From the NCBI GenBank assembly GCA_022360015.1, contig JAKSDQ010000003.1, positions 124,001 to 188,000 on the forward strand: DNA of 64,000 nucleotides. The letters are read 5' to 3'. The position numbers were made by a program, and so were the translations under genes. Below are positions 34,308-44,030 of this stretch, piece by piece. This stretch comes from Cytophagales bacterium (lineage in GTDB: Bacteria; Bacteroidota; Bacteroidia; Cytophagales; Cyclobacteriaceae). Every line of letters begins with the position of its first letter. The stretch's first letter is position 1. The notes under the pieces were generated by a model that made no database searches, had not been told where the DNA came from, and saw nothing but the letters and a program-made list of their open reading frames with translations.

Positions 34308-34451
34308 ATGAAAACAATAAATCAGGTAAATAAGGAAATTTCAAAAATAAAAGAATACAAGACTAAGCTATATGGTTATCTAATAGACTCGGTAAAAAAT
34401 GAATTAAAAATCTTTATAAATGATCGAATTAGTTCTATCAAGCCATCATAA
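34308..34451 (+). CDS. Small hypothetical protein (47 residues)
   Basis: An intact short frame, MKTINQVNKEISKIKEYK to IKPS, that is Lys-rich and helical. It lies 13 bases before the DUF433 relic and in the same direction, so it may be a small partner gene or a remnant of one. No family is recognised and no strong ribosome site is seen. It may be spurious. Confidence 0.3.
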   Translation: MKTINQVNKEISKIKEYKTKLYGYLIDSVKNELKIFINDRISSIKPS

Positions 34452-34464
34452 CAAAACAAGTTCA

Positions 34465-34640
34465 TGAATTATACAGATAGAATAGTTATAGATCCTAATT
34501 ATTAGGTTAGGTAAGCCTGTAATAAAAGGTACCGGAATTACCATTGAACTGATACTTGGAAAGTTGTCTGCAGGTTTATCTGTTGAGCAATTGACCGAGG
34601 CCCATCCCCAATTATCAAAAAAAGATGTGGGCTCAACCTA
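34465..34640 (+). pseudogene. Frameshifted DUF433 (antitoxin-type) gene
   Basis: The sequence begins MNYTDRIVIDPN and then hits a stop. One base further it continues as RLGKPVIKGTGITIEL, then KLSAGLSVEQLTEAHPQLSKKD. This is the full DUF433 pattern, a short winged-helix family often found as antitoxin beside a PIN-like DUF5615 toxin. One extra T near 34499-34502 explains the break. The C-terminus is also lost at the junction with the next gene, and no toxin partner is present. Confidence 0.72.
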
Positions 34641-34650
34641 CATGTCCAAT

Positions 34651-36330
34651 TCATTCTTTTTCAAACCTCAAATTTTTCACTCTTCCCGAATCCAATTCAA
34701 ATCCATTTACCGAACCCTTGAATCGCTTAAAGCGTACCAGTCCGAATTTCACTGAAAATACATCTGTTTTAGAAATACGGCACTCCATTTGGTCATTACT
34801 TTCAATGCTGGCTTTAAGCCTGTTATTTTCAAGTTCAAAATGGTATTTTACATCCAGCTCTTTACTATAATAGCTACCTGCGTAGTCCTCCAAATTAACT
34901 TTTGTAAGATCAATTTCTTCCTTCCTTTTTATCTCCGTCTTCCTTCCATGCTGAAAAATGTCGAGTTGCTGCGTAAAGCCATCTTTTAATTCTAAAAAAG
35001 TAAAACGGATGTCACCACCTTCAGATATCTCAAATGTATTTCCTTTTATCCTACTAATGTTGTAAGTCAAATCATTCCACTCCTGCACCACATTTAAAGA
35101 ATCATTTTTTATAGTCAGCTTTAGTACCACACCTGGTTCTATTTCATATGTACCAACCAGTTGCTCCGGTTTGAACGCTACGGCCGGCGTGGAAATTTCC
35201 ATATCTTCATTTTCAGAATTCTTATTGACTTCATTGACGAGTTTGTCTTTGAGAAGAATGTCAGCCACCTGATAGGCCATTTTTGTTGGATTAGCATCAC
35301 CTCTGTTGGTAAAAATGGCTACTGAAAAATGCTCCTCGGGAAACCTGATTAACTCTGCCCTGAACCCGACAAAAGCACCACCATGACTTACCGTTTTCAA
35401 TCCTTTATATTCACCGATGAACAAACCCGAAGCATAGTCAATCACTTCACCATTATTTAGTATGCCTTGTTTTGTCATCATCTCCCAGAACTTCTTGCTT
35501 AAAACACCCGGGTTGTAATAGGCGTCATCCCATAGCTTAATATCATGGATAGTGGTAAAAATTCCCCCGTCACCAATCATGTCAAGGGTGGTCATGCTAA
35601 TTTTAAATCCATTCTTATCATTTGGAATGTACCCCGAAGCCCGGTTTTTTACAATTTGTGTGTGGTCGTTGTGAAAGTGGGTGTTTGACATGCCCAAAGG
35701 GTCAAATATTTCTTTTTTGGCAAAATCAGCCATGTTCATGCCAGTTATTTCTTCCACAATTTGCCCTAACAACCAGTAGCCAGAGTTGCTGTACAAAAAT
35801 TCATTGCCGGGTGTAAAATTAAGGTCGCTTTGATTTACCAACCATTTCATGATATCCTTATCCTGGTAAAAATCATCATCTCCCAAACCCTTTAAGTAGG
35901 CTAACTGAAGGTAATCTCTTATTCCACTGGTATGATTTAACAGATGCCTGATTGTGATCTTTTTGGCATAACCAGGAAAATCGGGATAAATATCTTTTAG
36001 GGTTTTATCCAGGCTGAGTTTACCTTGCTCTACCAATAAAATAGTACAGGCGGCCGTGAATTGTTTTGAAGTAGAACCAATGCGGAAAACCGAGGATGGC
36101 GAATTAGGAATATTATATTCCAGGTTGGCCATTCCATAGCCTTTTGCATAGATGAGTTGTCCGTCTCTCATTATTCCCAAGGCACAACCGGGCGAATCAG
36201 CAGTATTCCATTCGGAAAAGATACGATTTATTGCAGCACTTTCTTTGATTTGTCCATAGGAATATAATGTCATAAAACAGAGTACAAATAGGGGTGATAT
36301 ATTTTTAAATGGTCTATTCATTGGGTACAT
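34651..36330 (-). CDS. Serine hydrolase, beta-lactamase class C-like
   Basis: The 559-residue exported protein has a signal peptide (about 1-26, ending YSYGQ). The class-C beta-lactamase/DD-peptidase fold carries SxxK at STSK (86-89), a YSN motif in FLYSNSGYW and an HGG motif in SHGGAFVGF. Residues about 390-559 form a beta-rich C-terminal domain common in this Bacteroidota family. Substrates of such estB/PBP4*-like proteins range from D-amino peptides to esters. Its 3' end runs into the DUF433 relic. Confidence 0.85.
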   Translation of the reverse strand: MYPMNRPFKNISPLFVLCFMTLYSYGQIKESAAINRIFSEWNTADSPGCALGIMRDGQLIYAKGYGMANLEYNIPNSPSSVFRIGSTSKQFTAACTILLVEQGKLSLDKTLKDIYPDFPGYAKKITIRHLLNHTSGIRDYLQLAYLKGLGDDDFYQDKDIMKWLVNQSDLNFTPGNEFLYSNSGYWLLGQIVEEITGMNMADFAKKEIFDPLGMSNTHFHNDHTQIVKNRASGYIPNDKNGFKISMTTLDMIGDGGIFTTIHDIKLWDDAYYNPGVLSKKFWEMMTKQGILNNGEVIDYASGLFIGEYKGLKTVSHGGAFVGFRAELIRFPEEHFSVAIFTNRGDANPTKMAYQVADILLKDKLVNEVNKNSENEDMEISTPAVAFKPEQLVGTYEIEPGVVLKLTIKNDSLNVVQEWNDLTYNISRIKGNTFEISEGGDIRFTFLELKDGFTQQLDIFQHGRKTEIKRKEEIDLTKVNLEDYAGSYYSKELDVKYHFELENNRLKASIESNDQMECRISKTDVFSVKFGLVRFKRFKGSVNGFELDSGRVKNLRFEKE

Positions 36331-36417
36331 GGGAAAAAGATGGCCAAAATAATGAATTGCCTGGCAGAATTATCAGATTTAGATAATCAGAGTTAAATCT
36401 TGCTGACTTACCGGAGT

Positions 36418-38328
36418 TTAAAAATGCCATCTTACAAAAGCTTCTATGGCTTCATATTCCGCTAATCCAAGGGCGTCATATTCGTTGGCAGTAGCCCTGT
36501 TCCGGTCTTCGGCCCTTTGCCAGAATTCACGGCTGTCATGACCAGGAAAAAGCGGCCGGTCTTTCTGGGATTGATGTTTGAAAATGGCCCTTTTCTTTCT
36601 CTGCAATTCCAACGGACTGATGGGCACCGCCATTTCTATCTCATCCACCCCCCATTCCTGCCAGGCCCCCCGGTACAACCATACCCAGCAATCCTGCATC
36701 CATGCTTCGTTTTTCAACCTTTTTATGGCCTGCATAATCGCACTTAAACATACCCTGTGTGTTCCATGCGGATCGGATAAGTCTCCCGCAGCATAAATCT
36801 GGTGGGGTTTTATCTCATCGATAAGGTCAGCGGTAAGCCGAATGTCTTCCTCACTCAGCGGTTTTTTTCTTACTCTTCCGGTTTCATAAAAGGGTAAATC
36901 CATAAAATGGGCCCGCTCATCGGGAATACCGCAGTAACGAATCGCGGATTTAGCTTCACTTCGCCTGATCAGCCCTTTTATCTTTTGAATATCGGGTGAG
37001 TCTACCTGACCGGGTGTTTTATTGACAATAAAATCCCTGATGCCCCGGTTGATTTTTTCTACCGGTTCATTATCCAAACCAAATTCCTTATTGAAATCCA
37101 GGTTAAAATCTACGAATCGCACCACGTCGTCATCAAAAACAGCAATGTTGCCGGAGGTTTGATAGGCCACATGCACCTCGTGGCCATGGTCCACCAGCCT
37201 TATCAAAGTGCCTCCCATAGAAATGACATCGTCATCAGGGTGAGGGCTAAAAATCAAAACCCGCTTGGGGAAGGGGGATTTCCGCTCCGGCCGGTGGCTA
37301 TCATCGGCATTCGGTTTGCCTCCGGGCCAGCCGGTGATGGTATGCTGAAGCTCATTAAATATTTTGATGTTAATTTTGTTGGCTGGCCCCTGCCCGGTGA
37401 TCAGGTCACTCATGCCGTGTTCGTTGTAATCTTCGTCGGTAACCTTTAAAATAGGTTTATTCACCTTGCGGCATAGCCATGTCACGGCTTTTCGCCTTAA
37501 AGTATCGGTCCAATCACAAGGTCCCACCAGCCAGGGCGTCTTAACCCTGGTTAATTCTGCTGCCGCTGCTTCGTCTACAATGACCTGGGTGTTAGCATGA
37601 TTTTGCAGGAACGTGGCGGGCACAATATCTGTAACTTCTCCCTCCACTGCCTTTTTCATGATTCCGGCCTTGCCCTCTCCCCAGGCCATTAATATGACCT
37701 TTTTTGCATTGCTAATGGTTCCCACACCCATAGTGACAGCCCTTCTCGGCACATTTTCTTCTCCAAAAAAATCGCTGGCAGCATCGACCCTTGTAATTTT
37801 ATCGAGGGTAATTAACCTGGTACGCGACGTGGCCATGGAACCGGGTTCATTAAAACCAATGTGGCCTGTTCTGCCTATACCGAGAATTTGTATATCCAAA
37901 CCGCCCAATCCTGCAATCTTTTCTTCATAAGATTGGCAAAATGCATTGATTTCACCCAGATCTAGTGTGCCATCCGGAATATGCACGTTTTCCCGTTTTA
38001 TATCGATATGATCAAACAGGTATTCTTTCATAAAACGCACATAGCTTTGCAAAGATTCGGGCTGCATGGGATAGTATTCATCCAGGTTGAAAGTAGCGAC
38101 ATTGGCAAAGCTTAACCCTTCTTCCTTATGCATTCGGACCAGTTCTTCATATACCCTGGTAGGGGTAGATCCTGTGGCAAGACCCAGGACAGCCATCTCA
38201 TTATTTTTTTTCTTGCTTTCAATTAAATCGCGTATAGTCCGGGCCACCGAAATGGAGGCCTCCTGAGCATCGGCAAAGATTTGCGTAGGCAGCTTCTCAA
38301 ACTGTCTTTCTACATCATTGATTAACAT
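36418..38328 (-). CDS. nagB: NagB-type glucosamine-6-phosphate deaminase fused to a PIG-L deacetylase domain
   Basis: The 636-residue product has two domains. Residues 1-285 are glucosamine-6-phosphate deaminase: LGLATGSTPTRVYEELV, NLDEYYP with the catalytic Asp, and GIGRTGHIGFNEPGS with the ring-opening His. Residues about 345-636 are a LmbE/PIG-L-type deacetylase with the zinc motif SPHPDDDVISMGG and a later His in DPHGTH. The fusion occurs in Bacteroidota. It could deacetylate a GlcNAc derivative and deaminate the product in one protein, but only the deaminase reaction is well supported. No separate nagA is in the window. Confidence 0.9.
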   Translation of the reverse strand: MLINDVERQFEKLPTQIFADAQEASISVARTIRDLIESKKKNNEMAVLGLATGSTPTRVYEELVRMHKEEGLSFANVATFNLDEYYPMQPESLQSYVRFMKEYLFDHIDIKRENVHIPDGTLDLGEINAFCQSYEEKIAGLGGLDIQILGIGRTGHIGFNEPGSMATSRTRLITLDKITRVDAASDFFGEENVPRRAVTMGVGTISNAKKVILMAWGEGKAGIMKKAVEGEVTDIVPATFLQNHANTQVIVDEAAAAELTRVKTPWLVGPCDWTDTLRRKAVTWLCRKVNKPILKVTDEDYNEHGMSDLITGQGPANKINIKIFNELQHTITGWPGGKPNADDSHRPERKSPFPKRVLIFSPHPDDDVISMGGTLIRLVDHGHEVHVAYQTSGNIAVFDDDVVRFVDFNLDFNKEFGLDNEPVEKINRGIRDFIVNKTPGQVDSPDIQKIKGLIRRSEAKSAIRYCGIPDERAHFMDLPFYETGRVRKKPLSEEDIRLTADLIDEIKPHQIYAAGDLSDPHGTHRVCLSAIMQAIKRLKNEAWMQDCWVWLYRGAWQEWGVDEIEMAVPISPLELQRKKRAIFKHQSQKDRPLFPGHDSREFWQRAEDRNRATANEYDALGLAEYEAIEAFVRWHF

Positions 38329-38520
38329 AAGGGGTTAAGTTTTTAAGGGTTAACAGTATTTTCTATGATTTCAAACAAACCACTCAATTAAAATAAATTA
38401 AAAAATAGGAAGCAAGTTAAAAATCTGTTACATTTTTAGTGTGCTGACTGTAGTTTACCTTAAAAAAGGGAATGAGCAGGTTGAAGTAGTGATGGTTTTC
38501 TTTCGAATTTAAGTTTTTTT

Positions 38521-38548
38521 TATAAAAAAGACGCCCGAGTGGGCATGA
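38521..38548 (-). terminator. Possible terminator after the thioredoxin-like gene
   Basis: On the minus strand GCCC-ACTC-GGGC forms a short stem directly followed by CTTTTTTATA. It starts a few bases past the stop at 38553. The stem is only four pairs, so the call is weak. Confidence 0.4.
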
Positions 38549-38552
38549 ACAA

Positions 38553-39146
38553 TTATGAGTTTGCTAATGCCTGAAGGTATTCTTTAAACGCTTTGGTATT
38601 GTAGGTGGCAATTCCCGTTTTTTTCAAAGCGATTTTTCCATCTTTGGAAATCACAAAAGTGGTTGGTATGCCATCTGTAGAGAGGGATTCAGGTAACGGC
38701 TCCATCTGCTGGTAGATGGGAAAGTTGTATCCTTTTTTTTCCACATATTTTTTGGCTTGGTCAAAAGTTTTGTCCCTGGAAATCATCACAAACGCTACTT
38801 GCTCTCGATCGAGGGACTCATATAAGTCATGAATATCAGACATTTCTGCCACGCAGGGGGGACACCAGGTAGCCCATAAATTCATAAATACTACTTTGCC
38901 TTTCAGATCCTCAAAATTAACAGCTTCACCACCGGCAGATTTGAGTTTAAAGTTGTAATCTATTGGCGGTTTTCCATCCAGCGCGAGATTTGTTTCAGGT
39001 CTGATGATACCGGTTGCCACCACCGCTTTTTGCAATCCGGCCGCCATGTGCCTGTGTAGACCCGTGATATAAATCACCCCTAAAATAGCCAGGGGTAATA
39101 ACCAGGACAGTATTTCATTTTTGATCTTTTTGACTTTGTCTGTCAT
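38553..39146 (-). CDS. TlpA-like thioredoxin family protein
   Basis: A 197-residue protein with one N-terminal membrane anchor (about 14-35) and a thioredoxin-fold domain facing the periplasm. The active site is WCPPC in LWATWCPPCVAEM. The cis-Pro region reads GIPTTFVI. It probably reduces or exchanges disulfides, for example in cytochrome c maturation. It is a single gene with a possible terminator just downstream. Confidence 0.88.
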   Translation of the reverse strand: MTDKVKKIKNEILSWLLPLAILGVIYITGLHRHMAAGLQKAVVATGIIRPETNLALDGKPPIDYNFKLKSAGGEAVNFEDLKGKVVFMNLWATWCPPCVAEMSDIHDLYESLDREQVAFVMISRDKTFDQAKKYVEKKGYNFPIYQQMEPLPESLSTDGIPTTFVISKDGKIALKKTGIATYNTKAFKEYLQALANS

Positions 39147-39528
39147 AATAAATATGTCTGCATAAAAATAATGTTAGGTTGAATTAACGAAAAATTTTGT
39201 AATTGTGTTCCTCAATCCCGTTTAATTACCCTGGCCTTTTTATCCATATCCACACTGAGTTTTTCAGTCCATCCGGAAAGACGCAACGAGGTAATTACCC
39301 GGCACAAAGGAGCCAGTACATACCAAAAGGCATCGACTGTGCCACTTGTACATGACTTTTTTTATATTGTCAAGTGATTTCAGTTTTTTTCAGGGCCAGG
39401 CGGTTTAATTGTTGCGTGTAAACCTTTTTTCCTAAATTTGTCCTCACCCAATTGAAGAGAAAATTATATAAGGGTTTAAGGAGTGTATGTAGTACAAGAC
39501 AGTAGTAACAAACAAGTGTACAAGGAAT
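39147..39528. other. Intergenic region upstream of tex
   Basis: Holds the tex promoter near 39412-39440. It also holds a minus-strand open frame (39212-39361, no start codon) that may be the relic of a coding 3' end. Nothing else is recognised. Confidence 0.45.
39412..39440 (+). promoter_or_regulatory. Bacteroidota-type promoter for tex
   Basis: TTG (39412-39414) is followed after 18 bases by TAAATTTG (39433-39440), matching the TTG/TAnnTTTG consensus of the Bacteroidota main sigma factor. The transcript would have a leader of about 80 bases before the tex start. Confidence 0.55.
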
Positions 39529-41808
39529 ATGATGAATGAAAACAACCATTACCAGTTGATTGCGAAAGCATTGAACATCTCAACCGGCCAGGTAGGAGCG
39601 ACAGTAAGTTTATTGGATGAAGGAGGAACGGTGCCCTTTATTTCCAGGTATAGAAAAGAGGCTACCGGGAGTCTCGATGAGGTATTGATTACTGCTATCA
39701 GGGACAGGATTCAGCAACTAAGGGACCTGGATAAACGCCGGGAAACCATCCTGAAATCATTAAAAGACCAGGAAAAGCTTACGGAATCACTGGAGCAAAA
39801 GGTGATGGAAGCAAAAACCATGGCAGAACTGGAAGATATTTACCTGCCTTATAAACCAAAAAGGAGAACCAAAGCCACTATGGCCCGGGAAAAAGGCCTG
39901 GAGCCACTGGCCAGGAAAATTTTTGAGCAGGAACCTTTTGATGTACAGGCTTTCGCCGGCACATTTTTGGATGAAAAAAAAGAGGTAATCAACATTGAAG
40001 ATGCCTTGCAGGGTGCCAGGGATATTATTGCCGAATGGGTGAACGAGAATCAGGAAATAAGAGTACAGTTGCGGAAACTGTTCCTCGAGACCGGCACCTT
40101 CAAATCGAAGGTGATTACGGGAAAAGAGGTTGAAGGACAAAAGTATAAAGACTATTTTGACTGGGAAGAAAAAATTAAAACAGCCCCTTCACACAGGGTA
40201 CTGGCACTGAGACGGGGTGAAAAAGAGTTGATCCTGACGCTGGACACCGGTCCTGACGAAGAAGACGCGATTTTCAACATTGAAAAACTGGTTTTAAAAG
40301 GAAATAATGAGGCGACGGAACAGGTGAAGATCGCCATCAAAGACAGCTATAAAAGGTTGCTCAAACCTTCCATCGAAACAGATGTAAGAATGTCTACCAA
40401 AAAACGCGCTGACGAAGAAGCTATCCGCGTTTTCTCTGAAAATTTAAGGCAGTTGCTACTGGCAGCACCGTTAGGGCAAAAAAATGTTATGGCGCTGGAT
40501 CCGGGTTTCCGTACGGGTTGTAAACTGGTGTGCCTCGATAAACAGGGCAACTTATTGGAAAACACTACGATTTTTCCTAACGAACCACAGAAGAAAACAC
40601 TGGAAGCCGGCGCCATTATCAAAAAGTTGGTCGGGGAACACCAAATTGAGGCCATTGCCATTGGTAACGGGACTGCCAGTCGTGAGACGGAAGCCTTTGT
40701 AAAAACAATGGGATTGCCATCAAATGTCATGGTCGTAGTGGTCAATGAAAGCGGCGCTTCGGTTTATTCAGCTTCGGAGGCAGCGAGGGATGAATTTCCG
40801 GATCATGATGTCACTGTGAGAGGAGCGGTCTCTATCGGGCGGCGGCTTATGGATCCATTGGCAGAGTTGGTAAAAATTGATCCGAAGTCCATCGGTGTAG
40901 GGCAATACCAACATGATGTAGACCAGGCCTGGCTAAAACAAGGACTGGACGATGTAGTGATGAGCTGCGTGAATGCTGTGGGTGTCGAGGTAAATACTGC
41001 CAGTAAGCAATTGCTCACCTATGTCTCCGGACTTGGGCCTCAATTAGCGCAGAATATTGTAGATTACCGGCAGACTTACGGACCTTTCAAAAGCCGCGAA
41101 GGGTTAAAAAAAGTGCCCCGGCTGGGAGATAAGGCTTTTGAACAAGCAGGCGGTTTCTTAAGAATAAGAAGTGGTAATAATCCCCTGGATAGCAGTGCGG
41201 TACATCCTGAAAGTTATCCGGTGGTGGAAAAAATGGCCGCCAGCTTAAACTGTGAGGTCAATAACCTCATAAAAGATTCATCACTTCACAAACGGATAAA
41301 TTTGCCGGACTTTATCACAGATAGTACCGGACTTCCCACCTTAAAGGATATCATGGACGAGTTGACAAAACCCGGAAGGGATCCCAGGGAAACGTTTGAG
41401 GCCTTTTCGTTTCAGGAGGGAGTTAACGAAATGGAAGATTTGAGGCCTGGAATGAGGTTGCCGGGCATTGTCACGAATATTACCAATTTTGGTGCTTTTG
41501 TGGACATAGGCGTGCATCAGGATGGTTTGGTACATATCAGCCACCTGTCAAATGGTTTTGTAAGCAATCCCGCGGAGGTCGTCAGTGTCCGGCAAAAGGT
41601 CATGGTAATTGTGCTGGAGGTAGATATACCGAGAAAAAGAATCGCTCTTTCCATGAAAGATGAAAATCCTGCTCAAAAAGTCAAAAGATCAACAGGGCCT
41701 GACCGGGGTACCGGCAAAGGTGGCACTCAAAAGCGCGAAAAATCAGGAAACAGTCCTGAAGGTGACTTGCAGGCAAAGCTTTCTATGTTAAAAAATAAGT
41801 TTAAGTAG
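39529..41808 (+). CDS. tex: Tex family RNA-binding transcription accessory protein
   Basis: The 759-residue protein matches Tex. An N-terminal helical region carries LDEGGTVPFISRYRKEATG and LEDIYLPYKPKRRT. A YqgF-like RNase H fold follows (ALDPGFRTGCKLV near 323), then a helix-hairpin-helix stretch (VNTASKQLLTYVSGLG) and a C-terminal S1 RNA-binding domain (GIVTNITNFGAFVDIG to IALSMKD, about 645-710). A Lys/Gly-rich tail ends the protein. Tex binds nucleic acid and influences transcription and RNA decay. It is a single gene with its own promoter. Confidence 0.96.
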   Translation: MMNENNHYQLIAKALNISTGQVGATVSLLDEGGTVPFISRYRKEATGSLDEVLITAIRDRIQQLRDLDKRRETILKSLKDQEKLTESLEQKVMEAKTMAELEDIYLPYKPKRRTKATMAREKGLEPLARKIFEQEPFDVQAFAGTFLDEKKEVINIEDALQGARDIIAEWVNENQEIRVQLRKLFLETGTFKSKVITGKEVEGQKYKDYFDWEEKIKTAPSHRVLALRRGEKELILTLDTGPDEEDAIFNIEKLVLKGNNEATEQVKIAIKDSYKRLLKPSIETDVRMSTKKRADEEAIRVFSENLRQLLLAAPLGQKNVMALDPGFRTGCKLVCLDKQGNLLENTTIFPNEPQKKTLEAGAIIKKLVGEHQIEAIAIGNGTASRETEAFVKTMGLPSNVMVVVVNESGASVYSASEAARDEFPDHDVTVRGAVSIGRRLMDPLAELVKIDPKSIGVGQYQHDVDQAWLKQGLDDVVMSCVNAVGVEVNTASKQLLTYVSGLGPQLAQNIVDYRQTYGPFKSREGLKKVPRLGDKAFEQAGGFLRIRSGNNPLDSSAVHPESYPVVEKMAASLNCEVNNLIKDSSLHKRINLPDFITDSTGLPTLKDIMDELTKPGRDPRETFEAFSFQEGVNEMEDLRPGMRLPGIVTNITNFGAFVDIGVHQDGLVHISHLSNGFVSNPAEVVSVRQKVMVIVLEVDIPRKRIALSMKDENPAQKVKRSTGPDRGTGKGGTQKREKSGNSPEGDLQAKLSMLKNKFK

Positions 41809-41928
41809 TTCAAAAAAAGAGATAAGTTTTCGGTTTTCAGCCGGATTTTCTGAAGTTGTAAACTTAAGCTTCCAAATAGGGCAGGTTTTTAACTTGTATT
41901 TAATTGACTGAAGTTGAAAATTCAAGCC

Positions 41929-41960
41929 AAAAAAAAGACCAATTCACAATGGAACTGATC
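41929..41960 (-). terminator. Rho-independent terminator
   Basis: On the minus strand GATCAGTTC and GAATTGGTC pair (two G-U steps) around a 6-base loop and are followed by TTTTTTTT. It lies about 60 bases past the stop of the 42019-42468 gene. It may also stop tex transcription from the other side. Confidence 0.7.
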
Positions 41961-42018
41961 TTTCAAACTTTAAAACGAGAATATAAAAAGAGTGTAGAAT
42001 ACTAATGCAAATTTTATT

Positions 42019-42468
42019 TCATCGGATCATTTCCTTCCAGGATTTGAACCGCTCGGAAATCTTGGCAGTCATCATTTCATAGTTTTGCCAGGAGTCCTCG
42101 ACATGATAAATCGAAGGCAAATCCGATGCCAGCAAATTTTCATAGTCTTTTTTATAAATGCCACCTCCATAGTAATAATAAGTAAACATGTTGCCTTCCT
42201 TGTTGAAGAGCTCGTACCCGAGATAGCCATCCCAAAGTTCACTTAAGATGGTTGGACTCAATTCCTTTCTTTTAAAACGCAACATCTGCACCTCGGCCTC
42301 ATCCTCAAAATACTCTGAGTACAACTGGTTTTCAATAATCCATCCAAGATAAATACCAATATGAACATAGGCCTGTTCTATCGGCAATGACTCCGGGAAA
42401 TTTCCTAAGAAATGAGTTTTGGCATTGTCATAAATTGTTTTTTCCCGTGCATGATTAGGTAAGCCCAT
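42019..42468 (-). CDS. Small hypothetical protein
   Basis: A 149-residue soluble protein with a Tyr/Trp-rich sequence: EQAYVHIGIYLGWIIENQLYSEYF, then LWDGYLGYELFN and MFTYYYYGGG. It resembles the short DUF proteins of the immunity-protein type found beside polymorphic toxins (DUF7832-like), but I am not sure of the family. It has a terminator of its own and no toxin neighbour. No function is assigned. Confidence 0.7.
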   Translation of the reverse strand: MGLPNHAREKTIYDNAKTHFLGNFPESLPIEQAYVHIGIYLGWIIENQLYSEYFEDEAEVQMLRFKRKELSPTILSELWDGYLGYELFNKEGNMFTYYYYGGGIYKKDYENLLASDLPSIYHVEDSWQNYEMMTAKISERFKSWKEMIR

Positions 42469-42660
42469 AGTCTAGAATTGTTTACTTTTGATAAATATCT
42501 TTTTTTATCGTGTTGGCTAAAATACAATGGGCCTGGAAAAAAGATTTATACAATTACGGAGATAAAATACCCTTGTAATGTTTAAGTATTTGTTTAAACT
42601 TTTATTCTATTCTACTGGCTTAAAAGGTTGAAAAGATCAGGGGGTGATAGCAGTTTTTCT

Positions 42661-43944
42661 TTATTGGTAAAAGAACAAATAACAAATAAAGATCGCTGCA
42701 ATGATTCCGGCCAGGTCGGCAATCAAACCGGCTCCAACGGTATAGCGGGTTTTTTTTATATTTACGGCACCGTAGTAAACTGCCAGCGTGTAAAAGGTAG
42801 TTTCGGTAGAACCCTGGAAAGTGGAGGCTAGCCTTCCGACAAAATCATCCGCTCCATAATTTCGCATTGCCTCGATCATCATACCCCTGGCCCCTGACCC
42901 GCTCAATGGTTTCATAAAAGCTGTAGGCAGGGCAGGAACGAAGTCCGTATTCACTCCCAACAGGGCGAAAAATTCACCGAGCAATGTGATGATAAAATCC
43001 ATAGCCCCCGAGGCCCTGAAAACACCAATCCCCACCAGCATAGCTACCAGATAGGGAATGATCATAACAGCCACTTTGAAGCCCTCTTTGGCTCCGTCTA
43101 TAAAAGTTTCATAGATATTGATTTTGCTTCTTATCCCCAAAATCATGAAAGCAGTAATAACCGCCATAATAATGAAGGTGCTGGCAAAAGTGGTAACTAC
43201 TTCCAGTTGTTGCCGATCCATTTGTGAAAGGAGGTAAATAATACCGGCCACTAAAAATGTACCTCCCCCCAGGTAAGCCAAAATGGTTTTATCCAATAAA
43301 TTGATTTTTTGTTTGACCGCCACGGCTATCAACCCGGCCAGGGTAGAGAAAAAGGTAGCAAGTAAGATCGGGATGAATATATCTGCAGGATTTGCGGCAC
43401 CCTCGGCCGCGCGGTAGGCCATTACGGTTACCGGTATCACTGTTAATCCGGAGGTGTTCAACACCAAAAACATAATCTGCGCATTGGAAGCAGTCTCTTT
43501 GTCAGGGTTAACTTCCTGCAATTCCTCCATGGCTTTTATGCCCAATGGCGTGGCAGCATTGTCAAGGCTAAGCATATTGGCTGAAATGTTCATCATCATG
43601 GATCCGTAGGCCGGATGGTTTTTGGGGATTTCGGGAAAAAGTTTCCCGAAAAAAGGGGCTACCAGCCTGGACAAGAGATTAACGGCCCCTCCCTTTTCGG
43701 CAATTTTCATGATACCCAACCACAGTGTCATGATGCCAATTAAGGTGATAGCAATGCTGACACTTGTCTCTGCCATATCAAACGTGCTTTGAAACATATC
43801 CCGGAAAACATACAAATCGGTTTCATCAAAAGTAATTTGCAAAGCCCCGGCGAAATAATCCCTGTAGTAATAACCAATTACCCTGACTATTCCTACCAGA
43901 AAGGCCGCGAGAAAAAACCCTATCCAGATATAATTCAGTGCCAT
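42661..43944 (-). CDS. Fused SpmA-SpmB-type membrane protein (nucleoside recognition/Gate domains)
   Basis: The 427-residue polytopic protein contains two Gate domains: the N-terminal SpmA-like half (GIMTLWLGIMKIAEKGG, NISANMLSLDNAATPLGIKAM) and the C-terminal SpmB-like half (AMLVGIGVFRASGAMD, LPTAFMKPLSGSGARGMMIE). In Bacillus these are separate spore-maturation proteins. In Bacteroidota the fused form has no sporulation role and an unknown substrate. It is divergent from the YbbP-like permease gene. Confidence 0.87.
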   Translation of the reverse strand: MALNYIWIGFFLAAFLVGIVRVIGYYYRDYFAGALQITFDETDLYVFRDMFQSTFDMAETSVSIAITLIGIMTLWLGIMKIAEKGGAVNLLSRLVAPFFGKLFPEIPKNHPAYGSMMMNISANMLSLDNAATPLGIKAMEELQEVNPDKETASNAQIMFLVLNTSGLTVIPVTVMAYRAAEGAANPADIFIPILLATFFSTLAGLIAVAVKQKINLLDKTILAYLGGGTFLVAGIIYLLSQMDRQQLEVVTTFASTFIIMAVITAFMILGIRSKINIYETFIDGAKEGFKVAVMIIPYLVAMLVGIGVFRASGAMDFIITLLGEFFALLGVNTDFVPALPTAFMKPLSGSGARGMMIEAMRNYGADDFVGRLASTFQGSTETTFYTLAVYYGAVNIKKTRYTVGAGLIADLAGIIAAIFICYLFFYQ

Positions 43945-44030
43945 ATATTTTTCAATTTTAAGCTAAACAACATTAATTTCCGTAATTATGAAAACGATAG
44001 CTATAATTTTTATGCGTAGAAATATGGTCC

